A stretch of DNA of 64,000 nt from Leptolyngbya sp. Cla-17 (lineage in GTDB: Bacteria > Cyanobacteriota > Cyanobacteriia > Leptolyngbyales > Leptolyngbyaceae), in the NCBI RefSeq assembly GCF_016807185.1, contig NZ_JAEVYN010000002.1:2763994-2827993 (forward strand), written 5' to 3'. Numbering within the stretch: the stretch's first letter is position 1; each line of letters opens with the position of its first letter. Shown one piece after another: positions 37,404 through 45,412 of this stretch. The position numbers and the translations under genes were made by a program. The notes beneath the pieces are model-generated. The model saw only the letters and a list, made by a program, of their open reading frames with translations, ran no database searches and was not told the origin of the DNA.

Positions 37404-38978
37404 GCTTTGAAAATAGAGGACTAGCTCGGTGGTTGAGGGGCGGTAAGGGGCGTTAATTGAACCTGATATCCCAACCGCTCTATCCGGTGCTGCAAGGTTT
37501 GGAGCAGTTGGTGTTGGGTGCGTTGCCCCGAATCGGTAGTGCGGTAGTCGCGGTAGGGTTGGTGTTGTTTGAGGATGTGATAGACCGCAATCAACAGGCG
37601 GTGGGCGACGGCAACAATGGCGCGTTTGTGTCCCCGACGGGACGCAAGTCGGCGATAGACCGTAGCAAAATGGGAGGCTTTGCAGCGCACAGCAGCATTT
37701 GCCATTTGTACCAAGATGCTTCGCAACCAGCGATTTGCGGGTGGAGTTTTGCCAGAGTATTGTTTGCCCGCACTCTCATGATTGCCCGGACAAACCCCAG
37801 CCCACTTACACAGATGCGCGGCGCTGGGAAAGCGTCGCATATCACTCCCGATTTCTGCCAGCAGCAGTTGAGCACTGTGACGGGCGATTCCCGGAATGCT
37901 GTCGAGCAACGGCATCGCTTGCTGCCACGCCAACGGCAGGTCAGAGGAAGAATCTGTCTGAGGCTTGGATTCAGCCGCCGGAACGAGGACTTCGACCGGA
38001 GGCATGTGCTGCTCAATCAACTGCTCGATTCGCGCGTCAAACGGTTTGAGCTGGCGGTCGAGAAACTCTAGATGGTCGAGATGCATTTGGATCAAGAACC
38101 GATGATGGTCCCGCACTCGACCCGAGAGCGCTGCAATCAGTTCGGCTTGCTTGGATCGCATGCGTCCTCTGGCAAGTTCAGCGAGGGCTTCTGGGTCTTC
38201 AACTCCTGCCACCAGTGCTTTGAGTATGGCGCGCGACGAGACTCCCCCGATGTCACTGACCACCGATGCCAGCTTCAGATTTGCCCATTCCAACACTTTT
38301 TGCAGGCGATTGATGACACTCGCGCGTTCGCGAATCAGCGTCGTGCGCTGGCGGGTCAAGTCGCGCAAATCACGTTGGGGCAGGGGTGGAATAAAACTGC
38401 CACGGACGAGTCCATAGCTCAGTAGCTCGGCTAACCACTCGGCATCTTTGACATCGGTTTTGCGTCCAGGTACTTGCTTGAAGTGATGCGAGTTCACGAC
38501 TATCACCTCAAAGCTGCTCTCCAATACGTTGTACACGGGTTTCCAATATTCCCCTGTACTTTCCATGGCAATGTGCGTGATCTCGCTACTCGATAGCCAG
38601 TCGCACAGATTTAACAACTCGCGGATGGTCGTACCGTAGGTGCGGGTTTCGCGCTGCGGTTTCCCATTCATATCCAAACTTAAGCAACAGACCACGACCG
38701 TCTTTTTGTGAACATCAATTCCAGCGCAGCGCTCATGGGTGACTTGCATCAGGCTTCTCCTTGATTAGGGTTAAGCTGGTTCACCCGCCATGTCGTTAAT
38801 TGATCCTGCTTTGCGTGCTGTCTCGCAGTCGGCGAAATGCACAAATGGGTGTCCCAAGGGCGGGTACGGTCAGTCTCCTGCTCAGGCTGATTGGCACTAG
38901 TTCCAATTCGACCTCTAAACCAGTTCATCTGACGTTACCACTTTCATCCCAGGGTGTGAGCAATCGCTCATGATGTCT
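37404..38978 (-). mobile_element. IS110-family element, left copy (1575 bp)
   Basis: The boundaries are inferred from the interrupted IS5 terminal repeat: the core dinucleotide CT is found at 37402-37403 and 38977-38978. It has no terminal inverted repeats, as expected for the IS110 group. The long non-coding end (about 230 nt, 38750-38976) is upstream of the recombinase gene and faces the IS5. Confidence 0.82.
37421..38749 (-). CDS. IS110-family DEDD recombinase (left copy)
   Basis: The protein is 442 aa. RuvC-like DEDD residues are in CAGIDVHKKTVVVCCLS (Asp11), AMESTGEYWKPVYN (Glu) and VPGRKTDVKDAEWLAELL (two Asp). The C-terminal Tnp20 domain with its nucleophilic Ser region is seen in LDSIPGIARHSAQLLLAEIG and CPGNHESAGKQYSGKTPP. 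Members of this family use a structured bridge RNA from the leader to choose donor and target. The protein is identical to the right copy. Confidence 0.93.
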   Translation of the reverse strand: MQVTHERCAGIDVHKKTVVVCCLSLDMNGKPQRETRTYGTTIRELLNLCDWLSSSEITHIAMESTGEYWKPVYNVLESSFEVIVVNSHHFKQVPGRKTDVKDAEWLAELLSYGLVRGSFIPPLPQRDLRDLTRQRTTLIRERASVINRLQKVLEWANLKLASVVSDIGGVSSRAILKALVAGVEDPEALAELARGRMRSKQAELIAALSGRVRDHHRFLIQMHLDHLEFLDRQLKPFDARIEQLIEQHMPPVEVLVPAAESKPQTDSSSDLPLAWQQAMPLLDSIPGIARHSAQLLLAEIGSDMRRFPSAAHLCKWAGVCPGNHESAGKQYSGKTPPANRWLRSILVQMANAAVRCKASHFATVYRRLASRRGHKRAIVAVAHRLLIAVYHILKQHQPYRDYRTTDSGQRTQHQLLQTLQHRIERLGYQVQLTPLTAPQPPS

Positions 38979-38988
38979 CCTGCATAAA

Positions 38989-39375
38989 TCATGAGGCATG
39001 TGCCAATTCGCAGTTCAACAAGCCAGCGATCAGATTTAAGCGTAAGCCAAACCGCTTTCTACGATTACGATAACGTCCTGAAAAAATGCGGAAGATCTTG
39101 AAGCGGCGAATCACATGTTCAACTCGCACCCGCAATCGTGCTAAAGCTCGGTTATGCTGCTTTTCGTCTTGTGACAGCGGTTGTTTGCGAGGTTTTTTGG
39201 TCGGAGTACAAGCGCCAGCGTGAAGTTTAGCAAAGCCTTGGTAGCCTCGGTCAGCTAAACACAATTGCGAGCAGACAAACGGTAAACGACTGCGCTTGAG
39301 CAGCTTAAAGTCGTGCGTTCTGCCAGTAGCAACTGCGGTACAAATGATTTGCCCGGTGTCAAACTCCGCCACCAC
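38989..39375 (-). CDS. IS5-family transposase, C-terminal (catalytic) frame
   Basis: The frame gives 128 aa with CLADRGYQGFAKLHAGACTP (Asp) and the Y/R...E signature region RALARLRVRVEHVIRRFKIF (Glu). It is read after a -1 shift from the upstream frame. The native C-terminus ends GLLNCELAHAS. Confidence 0.85.
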   Translation of the reverse strand: MVAEFDTGQIICTAVATGRTHDFKLLKRSRLPFVCSQLCLADRGYQGFAKLHAGACTPTKKPRKQPLSQDEKQHNRALARLRVRVEHVIRRFKIFRIFSGRYRNRRKRFGLRLNLIAGLLNCELAHAS

Positions 39376-39383
39376 CTGTGCTT

Positions 39384-39818
39384 TCAGGGTGTGGCATTTT
39401 TGTTTACCCCTGTAGTAGCGTTTCTGTTTTTTCTAGGGCGCTCGATTTCTATCTCTCCCACATCGACCATCATCACCTTCCACTCCCAACCGGCTTGGTA
39501 CAACTGCCGCTGACTCGGTAGCCGGAACTTGCCACACTTGACCAAAAGGTCTTCCACTTTTCGCACAATTCGCCCCACTGTGGTCTCGTGCAATCCCCAA
39601 CTCACCCCGATGTGAAACTGGCTGCGATACTCTCGCCAATATTCCAATGCCACCAGCATTTGGTCTTCCACACTCAGTTTGGCTTGTCCACCCTTGCGTC
39701 CTCGTCGGTCTAGAGCAGGGCGCACCACCTCGACCATCGCACTGAATGTTTCACGACTCACGCCACATAAGCGTTTGAACTTAACACCTGAAAGAGACTC
39801 TAACTCTCGGTACGGCAT
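39384..39818 (-). CDS. IS5-family transposase, N-terminal frame
   Basis: The frame gives 144 aa: helix-turn-helix 4 domain (FKRLCGVSRETFSAMVEVV, LSVEDQMLVALEYWREYR) and MMVDVGEIEIERPRK, which contains the first catalytic Asp. The zero-frame heptamer A AAA AAC follows directly (in AGA AAA AAC), a classic -1 slippery site. The shifted frame reads RPRKKQKRYYRGKQK, matching the family. Confidence 0.87.
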   Translation of the reverse strand: MPYRELESLSGVKFKRLCGVSRETFSAMVEVVRPALDRRGRKGGQAKLSVEDQMLVALEYWREYRSQFHIGVSWGLHETTVGRIVRKVEDLLVKCGKFRLPSQRQLYQAGWEWKVMMVDVGEIEIERPRKNRNATTGVNKNATP

Positions 39819-39912
39819 CGCTACTTCTCCTGACTTGATCCTTGCTTGGTTCTACCCCATTAAGTAACCCTCGATCACTAACTGTCACACTGTTTTGCTA
39901 TTCGTGCAGGAG

Positions 39913-40139
39913 ACATCATGAGCGATTGCTCACACCCTGGGATGAAAGTGGTAACGTCAGATGAACTGGTTTAGAGGTCGAATTGGAACTAGTGCCAATC
40001 AGCCTGAGCAGGAGACTGACCGTACCCGCCCTTGGGACACCCATTTGTGCATTTCGCCGACTGCGAGACAGCACGCAAAGCAGGATCAATTAACGACATG
40101 GCGGGTGAACCAGCTTAACCCTAATCAAGGAGAAGCCTG
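39913..40139 (+). ncRNA. Putative IS110 bridge RNA locus in the recombinase leader
   Basis: The 227-nt non-coding leader precedes the recombinase, where IS110-group elements encode their bridge RNA. A hairpin ATTGG...CCAAT is at 39982-39999. GCAGGAG at 40008-40014 equals the left target plus core (39906-39912, inside the IS5 repeat). CAAAGCAG at 40076-40083 equals the element's right end plus core (41480-41487). Their order (target guide, then donor guide, then ORF) matches the described IS621 bridge RNA. The complementary right-hand guides could not be assigned with confidence. An identical locus lies at 38750-38976 on the minus strand. Confidence 0.6.
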
Positions 40140-41468
40140 ATGCAAGTCACCCATGAGCGCTGCGCTGGAATTGATGTTCACAAAAAGACGGTCGTGGTCT
40201 GTTGCTTAAGTTTGGATATGAATGGGAAACCGCAGCGCGAAACCCGCACCTACGGTACGACCATCCGCGAGTTGTTAAATCTGTGCGACTGGCTATCGAG
40301 TAGCGAGATCACGCACATTGCCATGGAAAGTACAGGGGAATATTGGAAACCCGTGTACAACGTATTGGAGAGCAGCTTTGAGGTGATAGTCGTGAACTCG
40401 CATCACTTCAAGCAAGTACCTGGACGCAAAACCGATGTCAAAGATGCCGAGTGGTTAGCCGAGCTACTGAGCTATGGACTCGTCCGTGGCAGTTTTATTC
40501 CACCCCTGCCCCAACGTGATTTGCGCGACTTGACCCGCCAGCGCACGACGCTGATTCGCGAACGCGCGAGTGTCATCAATCGCCTGCAAAAAGTGTTGGA
40601 ATGGGCAAATCTGAAGCTGGCATCGGTGGTCAGTGACATCGGGGGAGTCTCGTCGCGCGCCATACTCAAAGCACTGGTGGCAGGAGTTGAAGACCCAGAA
40701 GCCCTCGCTGAACTTGCCAGAGGACGCATGCGATCCAAGCAAGCCGAACTGATTGCAGCGCTCTCGGGTCGAGTGCGGGACCATCATCGGTTCTTGATCC
40801 AAATGCATCTCGACCATCTAGAGTTTCTCGACCGCCAGCTCAAACCGTTTGACGCGCGAATCGAGCAGTTGATTGAGCAGCACATGCCTCCGGTCGAAGT
40901 CCTCGTTCCGGCGGCTGAATCCAAGCCTCAGACAGATTCTTCCTCTGACCTGCCGTTGGCGTGGCAGCAAGCGATGCCGTTGCTCGACAGCATTCCGGGA
41001 ATCGCCCGTCACAGTGCTCAACTGCTGCTGGCAGAAATCGGGAGTGATATGCGACGCTTTCCCAGCGCCGCGCATCTGTGTAAGTGGGCTGGGGTTTGTC
41101 CGGGCAATCATGAGAGTGCGGGCAAACAATACTCTGGCAAAACTCCACCCGCAAATCGCTGGTTGCGAAGCATCTTGGTACAAATGGCAAATGCTGCTGT
41201 GCGCTGCAAAGCCTCCCATTTTGCTACGGTCTATCGCCGACTTGCGTCCCGTCGGGGACACAAACGCGCCATTGTTGCCGTCGCCCACCGCCTGTTGATT
41301 GCGGTCTATCACATCCTCAAACAACACCAACCCTACCGCGACTACCGCACTACCGATTCGGGGCAACGCACCCAACACCAACTGCTCCAAACCTTGCAGC
41401 ACCGGATAGAGCGGTTGGGATATCAGGTTCAATTAACGCCCCTTACCGCCCCTCAACCACCGAGCTAG
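40140..41468 (+). CDS. IS110-family DEDD recombinase (right copy)
   Basis: The 442-aa protein is identical to the left copy, with intact DEDD and Tnp20 motifs. An AAGGAG ribosome site (40127-40132) precedes the ATG by 7 nt and overlaps the 3' end of the putative bridge RNA, so translation and guide folding may compete. Confidence 0.93.
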   Translation: MQVTHERCAGIDVHKKTVVVCCLSLDMNGKPQRETRTYGTTIRELLNLCDWLSSSEITHIAMESTGEYWKPVYNVLESSFEVIVVNSHHFKQVPGRKTDVKDAEWLAELLSYGLVRGSFIPPLPQRDLRDLTRQRTTLIRERASVINRLQKVLEWANLKLASVVSDIGGVSSRAILKALVAGVEDPEALAELARGRMRSKQAELIAALSGRVRDHHRFLIQMHLDHLEFLDRQLKPFDARIEQLIEQHMPPVEVLVPAAESKPQTDSSSDLPLAWQQAMPLLDSIPGIARHSAQLLLAEIGSDMRRFPSAAHLCKWAGVCPGNHESAGKQYSGKTPPANRWLRSILVQMANAAVRCKASHFATVYRRLASRRGHKRAIVAVAHRLLIAVYHILKQHQPYRDYRTTDSGQRTQHQLLQTLQHRIERLGYQVQLTPLTAPQPPS

Positions 41469-41506
41469 TCCTCTATTTTCAAAGCAGGTCTATGGTATGG
41501 AATGAA

Positions 41507-41537
41507 CTCCCTACTCCTAGGGAAACCAATTGAATGG
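41507..41537 (-). repeat. CRISPR-repeat-like unit 2 (31 nt, truncated by a MITE)
   Basis: Minus strand CCATTCAATTGG ... CCCTAGGAGTAGGG matches unit 1 at 37333-37368 except for a one- to two-base difference in the hairpin loop. It lacks the GTTT start, where the MITE at 41538 begins. The 13 nt between the IS5 end and this unit plus the 29 nt on the left would make a spacer of about 41 nt. Confidence 0.5.
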
Positions 41538-41780
41538 GGTAGTGCCCTAAAGGTAATGATGCCTGCAATGAAGACTGAACAGACGTTGCAGGCATACAGC
41601 TAGCAGTTTTACGCCTTAAGTCTATAGGCTGATTTTGAGTCGAAAGTGCGCCAGCCTGAGCCATAGTCAGTGTTCTCGCTTCCATATTGCGCGGGAACTT
41701 CGACCCCTTGCGGCAAGTGATGATCCATAGATTCAAGACTGGCAGGGGCTTTCAGCTATCATCACATCTTTAGGACTACC
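41538..41780 (-). mobile_element. 243-bp MITE with IS1-like ends, copy 2
   Basis: An inverted copy of 29580-29822 with the same length and few differences. This copy keeps both terminal GGTAGT sequences. It cuts into CRISPR-like unit 2. Confidence 0.75.
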
Positions 41781-41810
41781 GGATTTTTTACCTTGTTTTT
41801 TGCTTTGCTC

Positions 41811-42320
41811 TATTGCAGATGTTGGGTGAAAAAGGATGTGAGCTTGTCAAAGGGGATCAGGTTCACCCGATCGTACAAATCAACGTGTCCTGCATTTGGA
41901 ATCCGGACGATCGCCTTCGGCTCGACCGCGCGGTTGTAGGCGTCCTCGCTGAACTCCCGGGAGTGGGCGTCGGTGCCGGTGACAAAAAGCAGCGGCCGAG
42001 ATCTCCTCGATCCTTTCCAGCGGGTAATAGTTCATAAACCGCACGACGCTGGTCAGCGTCGGCTTTGTTGTCCGCTCCGGAGACGAGCCTGGCGGGGTAA
42101 ATTCACCCCGGGGAGTTCGGTAGAAGTCGAAGAACTCGCGCTGCACCGGGTCGGTGCTCGCCGTCAGTTCATTTGTCGTGCCACCCGCGTAGGTGGTCTC
42201 GCCGCCCGTGAACTCCACGTAACGCTGCGCCGCCGCTGCCGCGATCATCTGCTGCCTTTGCTCGGCAGTCACCGACTTCCTAAGCCCGTTGCGAGCCGCC
42301 GCTCCCATGTCGTATAGCAC
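41811..42320 (-). pseudogene. Alpha/beta hydrolase C-terminal fragment, frameshifted
   Basis: The upstream frame (AARNGLRKSVTAEQRQQMIA ... LTSVVRFMNYYPLERIEEIS) shifts near 42005 into RPLLFVTGTDAHSREFSEDA, then PNAGHVDLYDRVNLIPFDKL, ending at 41811. The GTD (Asp) and AGHVDLYD (His) segments are the acid and histidine of the alpha/beta-hydrolase triad. The N-terminal half with the nucleophile was lost at the IS630 junction (42313-42315). The segment is visibly GC-richer, with many CGC/GCC codons unlike its neighbours, suggesting import from a high-GC donor. Confidence 0.68.
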
Positions 42321-42376
42321 TACGAAATCTTATGAGGACGTATAGTTAAGATTGCAAAGAATATCAATGACCTTTT

Positions 42377-42769
42377 ATGCCAGCCCCCTACAGTGACGAC
42401 CTTCGTCAGAAAGCAATTGCAGCAGTCAAACGAGGAGACCGTAAAACCGAAGTCAGCCGGATGTTAAATATCAGCCGCAATACCTTAGACCAGTGGCTCA
42501 AACGAGAAGCCCAAACCGGGAAGTGTGGAGCCATACGCAACTATCAGCAGGGGTGTAGACATAAAATCACCGATTGGCAACGGTTTAGGGAGTTTGTGCA
42601 AGAGCATGGCGGCAAGACCCAAGGGCAAATGGCAACTTTATGGGGAGAGGGTGTGACGCAACAAAACATCAGTGATGCGTTGCAAAAGCTGGGAATCAGT
42701 CGAAAAAAAAGACGTACGGGTATCAAGAGCGAGATGAGCTTAAGCGCCAAGAGTTTCAAGCGCGATTGA
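42377..42769 (+). CDS. IS630 transposase subtype D, DNA-binding frame
   Basis: The frame gives 130 aa, MPAPYSDDLRQKAIAAVKRG with helix-turn-helix RKTEVSRMLNISRNTLDQWL. At a run of eight A near 42704-42711 the reading can slip -1 into KTYGYQERDELKRQEFQARL, the expected continuation. Confidence 0.83.
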   Translation: MPAPYSDDLRQKAIAAVKRGDRKTEVSRMLNISRNTLDQWLKREAQTGKCGAIRNYQQGCRHKITDWQRFREFVQEHGGKTQGQMATLWGEGVTQQNISDALQKLGISRKKRRTGIKSEMSLSAKSFKRD

Positions 42770-43260
42770 AGACCAAGACAGCGGCTCAGATGGTTTATGT
42801 CGACGAAGCAGGCGTTGATAATCGAGACGAGTATCCCTATGGCTACTGCGAGATTGGACACCGCTTTCATGCCCTCAAGTCGGGCAAACGCACCGAGAGA
42901 GTCAGTTGGATTGCGGCACTTAAACAGGGGAAGCTTTTTGCACCGCTGACGTTTATCGGCTCGTGTAACCGGGATTTGTTTGAGGTGTGGTTAGAGGAGT
43001 GTCTATTACCGCAACTGCAGCCAGGAGATGTCATCGTCATCGATAATGCTAGTTTTCACCATTCTCAAAGCATTGAGGACAGGGTAGCAGCGGCTGACTG
43101 TGAGCTTTGGTATCTGCCTGCCTACTCTCCTGACTTCAATCAGATTGAGCATTGGTGGTTTGTGCTTAAGAATTGGATGAGGCAACGGTGGGATGAGTTT
43201 GATAGCTTTCGTGAGTGTGTCGATGCTGCGTTCAATCAGTGTTCCAACATTCATGCGTAG
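42766..43260 (+). CDS. IS630 transposase subtype D, catalytic frame
   Basis: The frame gives 164 aa. The DDE triad is in MVYVDEAGVDNRDEYPYGY (Asp), VIVIDNASFHHSQ (Asp) and PAYSPDFNQIEHWWFVLK (Glu). It is open upstream to the A run and is therefore expressed as a fusion with the first frame. Confidence 0.83.
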   Translation: MKTKTAAQMVYVDEAGVDNRDEYPYGYCEIGHRFHALKSGKRTERVSWIAALKQGKLFAPLTFIGSCNRDLFEVWLEECLLPQLQPGDVIVIDNASFHHSQSIEDRVAAADCELWYLPAYSPDFNQIEHWWFVLKNWMRQRWDEFDSFRECVDAAFNQCSNIHA

Positions 43261-43375
43261 CGCTATATCGGTGCAAATATTCAAGTAGAAAGTCACTCTA
43301 ACCGTACTTGTTTTGTGGTCGAGATCTAAGCGTGAAAATCTAAGCACTTGTTAAAAAACAACTGTATTAGGGATT

Positions 43376-43532
43376 GCGACAGGATACGTGTAAAAACCTG
43401 CAAGATTGTCCTCAAATGCCCATTTCTTCGCTAGCTTTTAGTGCTAAAATCACGAAAATTTAGAAATGCTGAAATTACTTCAAGGCAGAGCTTTCAAGCT
43501 TATATTGCAGAATTTTGCATGTATCCTGTCGC
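43376..43532. mobile_element. 157-bp MITE with roughly 28-bp terminal inverted repeats
   Basis: GCGACAGGATACGTGTAAAA at the left and the inverse of GCGACAGGATACATGCAAAA at the right continue as imperfect repeats for about 28 bp. The interior is AT-rich and non-coding. The flanking stretches 43267-43375 and 43533-43588 show no gene. AGTCATATTGAACTA occurs twice at 43577-43608. Confidence 0.68.
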
Positions 43533-43588
43533 CCGACAACTGCTGAAGCTTGAGTGATTTTGCCATCCCGCAGTAAAGTCATATTGAA

Positions 43589-43999
43589 CTAAAAGTCATA
43601 TTGAACTAGCAGTCTCCCTCGCAGCTGAGCGCAGCTGCTCCACATCACGCACTGGCGGAGCGCCAAAGAGCCGCTTGTACACTCCCGATTGAAGTGCGAG
43701 GCATCGTCATAGCCCACTTGGTAAGCCGCACTGGTCGCATCCAGGTTTCGCCCCAGCATCAGACGGCGAGCCTCCTGGAGTCGCAGTTGCTTCTGAAACT
43801 GCAACGGACTCATGGCAGTGACCGACTTGAAGTGATGGTGGAAGCCTGAAACACTCATGCCAAGCTCTCGTGCAATATTTTCAATGCGAAGCGGCTGGTT
43901 AAAGTCTTTCCGCAGTCGATCAACTGCTCTGGCAATGTGGTGGGTGTAACCCCCGAGAATGGCAATCTGACGCAGCCGATTCCCTTGCTCTCCCATCAA
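43589..43999 (-). pseudogene. AraC-family regulator, C-terminal DNA-binding domain, frameshifted
   Basis: The frame shows AVDRLRKDFNQPLRIENIAR, LGMSVSGFHHHFKSVTAMSP and QVGYDDASHFNRE, the two helix-turn-helices of AraC regulators. After HFNRE a 2-nt surplus (GAGTGTACAAG) shifts the frame. Ignoring it gives the expected YKRLFGAPPVRDVEQLRSAA. The N-terminal effector domain (about 180 aa) is missing. Not functional. Confidence 0.75.
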
Positions 44000-44045
44000 G
44001 AGTCATAGGATAATGCCCCCTTTCATCATGTAGGGTTGATTCATT

Positions 44046-44797
44046 CTAGCCAGAGGGAAAGTCCAGCATGGGCAATAACTGATTCAAGTCATTGCTGAAG
44101 CGGTCGATGGCAGCCGTAATCGAGTGATGCCCTGCTCGACGAAATAAGGTAATTACTAGATTGCGAATGAACGCCATCAAGGTAGCAGCAGGTTTCGCTG
44201 CAATCGAGCTTTGGTCTTCGCCGAGCACGACATCTTTGACCCAATGCAGCGGATTCTCAATCCCCCAATGCGACCGAATGCGGGCTTGCAAGGCATCTGC
44301 CTGCTGCGACCAACTGGTGATGTAGTATCGACGCTCATAGTACGGTTCTCCCTGGCGCTTGCCCAGGCGGATCACCTCCACTCCTTGTTGAGCACCGCTC
44401 CAAAGGTGCTTCAGACTATCTGGCAAGGGAAAAACCGCAGCAATTCGGGTCGTTTGACGGTCCCGCGTCTGTTCGGCATCAAGATGAATACTGAACACCG
44501 TATCCCTCTGAGCCAGGTCTTGTAATTGCTGATAAAGCGTTTTCTGATTCGCTTTCACACTAATCACGTAATCATTTCCTTGGCTGTGAATTAATTCCAC
44601 GGGTTTTTTTGAGTGTGCAATGCGTCCAAACTCACCGTTACCCCAGATAACTGCAAATGTTCCAGCAGTTCATAGACCGCCTTAATCTCGCTCTGATGCT
44701 GATTTTCAAAGACGGCTTGTCCCACCACCAGTCCCTGTTCTAACTGAAACACTGACACGACATTGACAAAGTTTTGCTGTGCCGTGTCAGTGTCGGT
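44046..44797 (-). pseudogene. ISAs1-family transposase fragment
   Basis: From the IS630 junction the minus strand reads NFVNVVSVFQLEQGLVVGQA and GVTVSLDALHTQK. It then needs a -1 shift at A AAA AAC (in CAA AAA AAC) to continue PVELIHSQGNDYVISVKANQ, and ends IRSHWGIENPLHWVKDVVLG and FIRNLVITLFRRAG. These are the DAL, K(A/T)NQ and HWxIEN...HWxxDV motifs of ISAs1 transposases. The N-terminal third is missing, removed at the IS630 insertion. Confidence 0.8.
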
Positions 44798-44799
44798 GA

Positions 44800-45263
44800 T
44801 ACCAATTTAAATGATGTTAATGACAGATAGTGCATTGAGGATAAAGGGGTAGCCTGTAAGGGAAGCAATCACTTGAGGGGTTAGCTGGGCTAAGAGTTGA
44901 TCAACCTTGGCTTGCAGTTGGTCAAGCGTTTTGAACGAAACCCACTTGAGATCTGCCTTGAGATGTTCCCATAGCCTCTCAATTGGATTTAACTCGAGGC
45001 AGTAAGGCGGTTGGAACACCAAAATAATGTTCTCTGGCACAATTAAGTTTTTGCCTTTGTAGAACCGTCCGTTATCCACTTGCAGCAAGTTGAGACTATC
45101 AGGGTAAGCCTTGGAGAATTCATCCAAGAACCTTTGGTAGCACGCGGTATCGACATGGGAGAACTGCCAGAAAAAGGATTCTCCTGTGGCAGGTTCCACA
45201 GCACCGTATAGCCAGAATGCTTTGAATATCCATTGCCACGCCCCGATGGGTTTAACCCCAACT
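44800..45263 (-). mobile_element. IS630-like subtype B, 3'-terminal remnant
   Basis: The left end is TACCAATTTAAATGATG preceded by TGA, as in the complete copies. Similarity ends abruptly after AACCCCAACT at 45263. The catalytic frame 44807-45268 (153 aa) keeps the second Asp and the Glu but lacks the first Asp and the DNA-binding frame. It diverges from copy 1 at about a dozen residues, so it is older. Confidence 0.8.
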
Positions 45264-45412
45264 AGCAAGTGAATTTAGCGTTTCCAAAGGGTGTCATTTA
45301 TCACCAGCGAGAACACTCTCTTTTCTACCAAAAGGTAACAGTCTCTGCGATCGCTCCTACTACAGCGGCGATCGCCCTATAGCCTTATAAATGTTGTAGA
45401 GATTGCTGAGGG

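Larger units (their letters stand above)
38979..39910 (-). mobile_element. IS5-family element (IS1031-like) core between the two IS110 copies
   Basis: The remaining inner terminal repeats are CCTGCATAAAT and the inverse of CCTGCACGAAT. The outermost bases AGAC(CT) lie beyond the IS110 copies at 37398 and 41491. The original IS5 would be about 940 bp and carries two transposase frames. Confidence 0.8.
39911..41485 (+). mobile_element. IS110-family element, right copy (1575 bp)
   Basis: It is an inverted copy of 37404-38978. Core AG occurs at 39911-39912 and 41486-41487 (the reverse complement of CT). The left end (LE) is the 227-nt leader at 39913-40139. The right end (RE) is only 17 nt past the recombinase stop. 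Confidence 0.82.
37396..41493. mobile_element. Nested block: IS5 with an IS110 element in each terminal repeat
   Basis: Two 1589-bp perfect or near-perfect inverted arms (37396-38984 and 39905-41493) enclose an IS5 core. Outer residues AGACCT at 37398-37403 and inner residues CTCCTGCATAAAT at 38977-38989 together rebuild a terminal repeat AGACCTCCTGCATAAAT. It corresponds to AGACCTCTTGCGTGAAT of the second IS5 at 59406. The same holds at the other end. Each IS110 therefore sits inside one IS5 terminal repeat, flanked by the shared dinucleotide CT (AG on the other strand). Confidence 0.82.
42315..43266 (+). mobile_element. IS630-family element subtype D (about 0.95 kb)
   Basis: The ends are TATAGCACTACG and the inverse of TATAGCGCTACG. 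TA occurs at both borders, but because the ends themselves start with TA the exact first base is uncertain by 2 nt. It carries two frames joined by a -1 shift. Confidence 0.8.

Noticed and set aside
40055..40110. Assigning right target and right donor guides of the bridge RNA (AGAC at 40066-40069 and nearby)
   Set aside because: Four-base matches are too short to separate from chance without a folded alignment.
37404..41485. Interpretation of IS110-IS5-IS110 as a composite transposon
   Set aside because: The IS110 copies occupy the IS5 terminal repeats themselves and share the core dinucleotide, so two independent targeted insertions explain the structure better.
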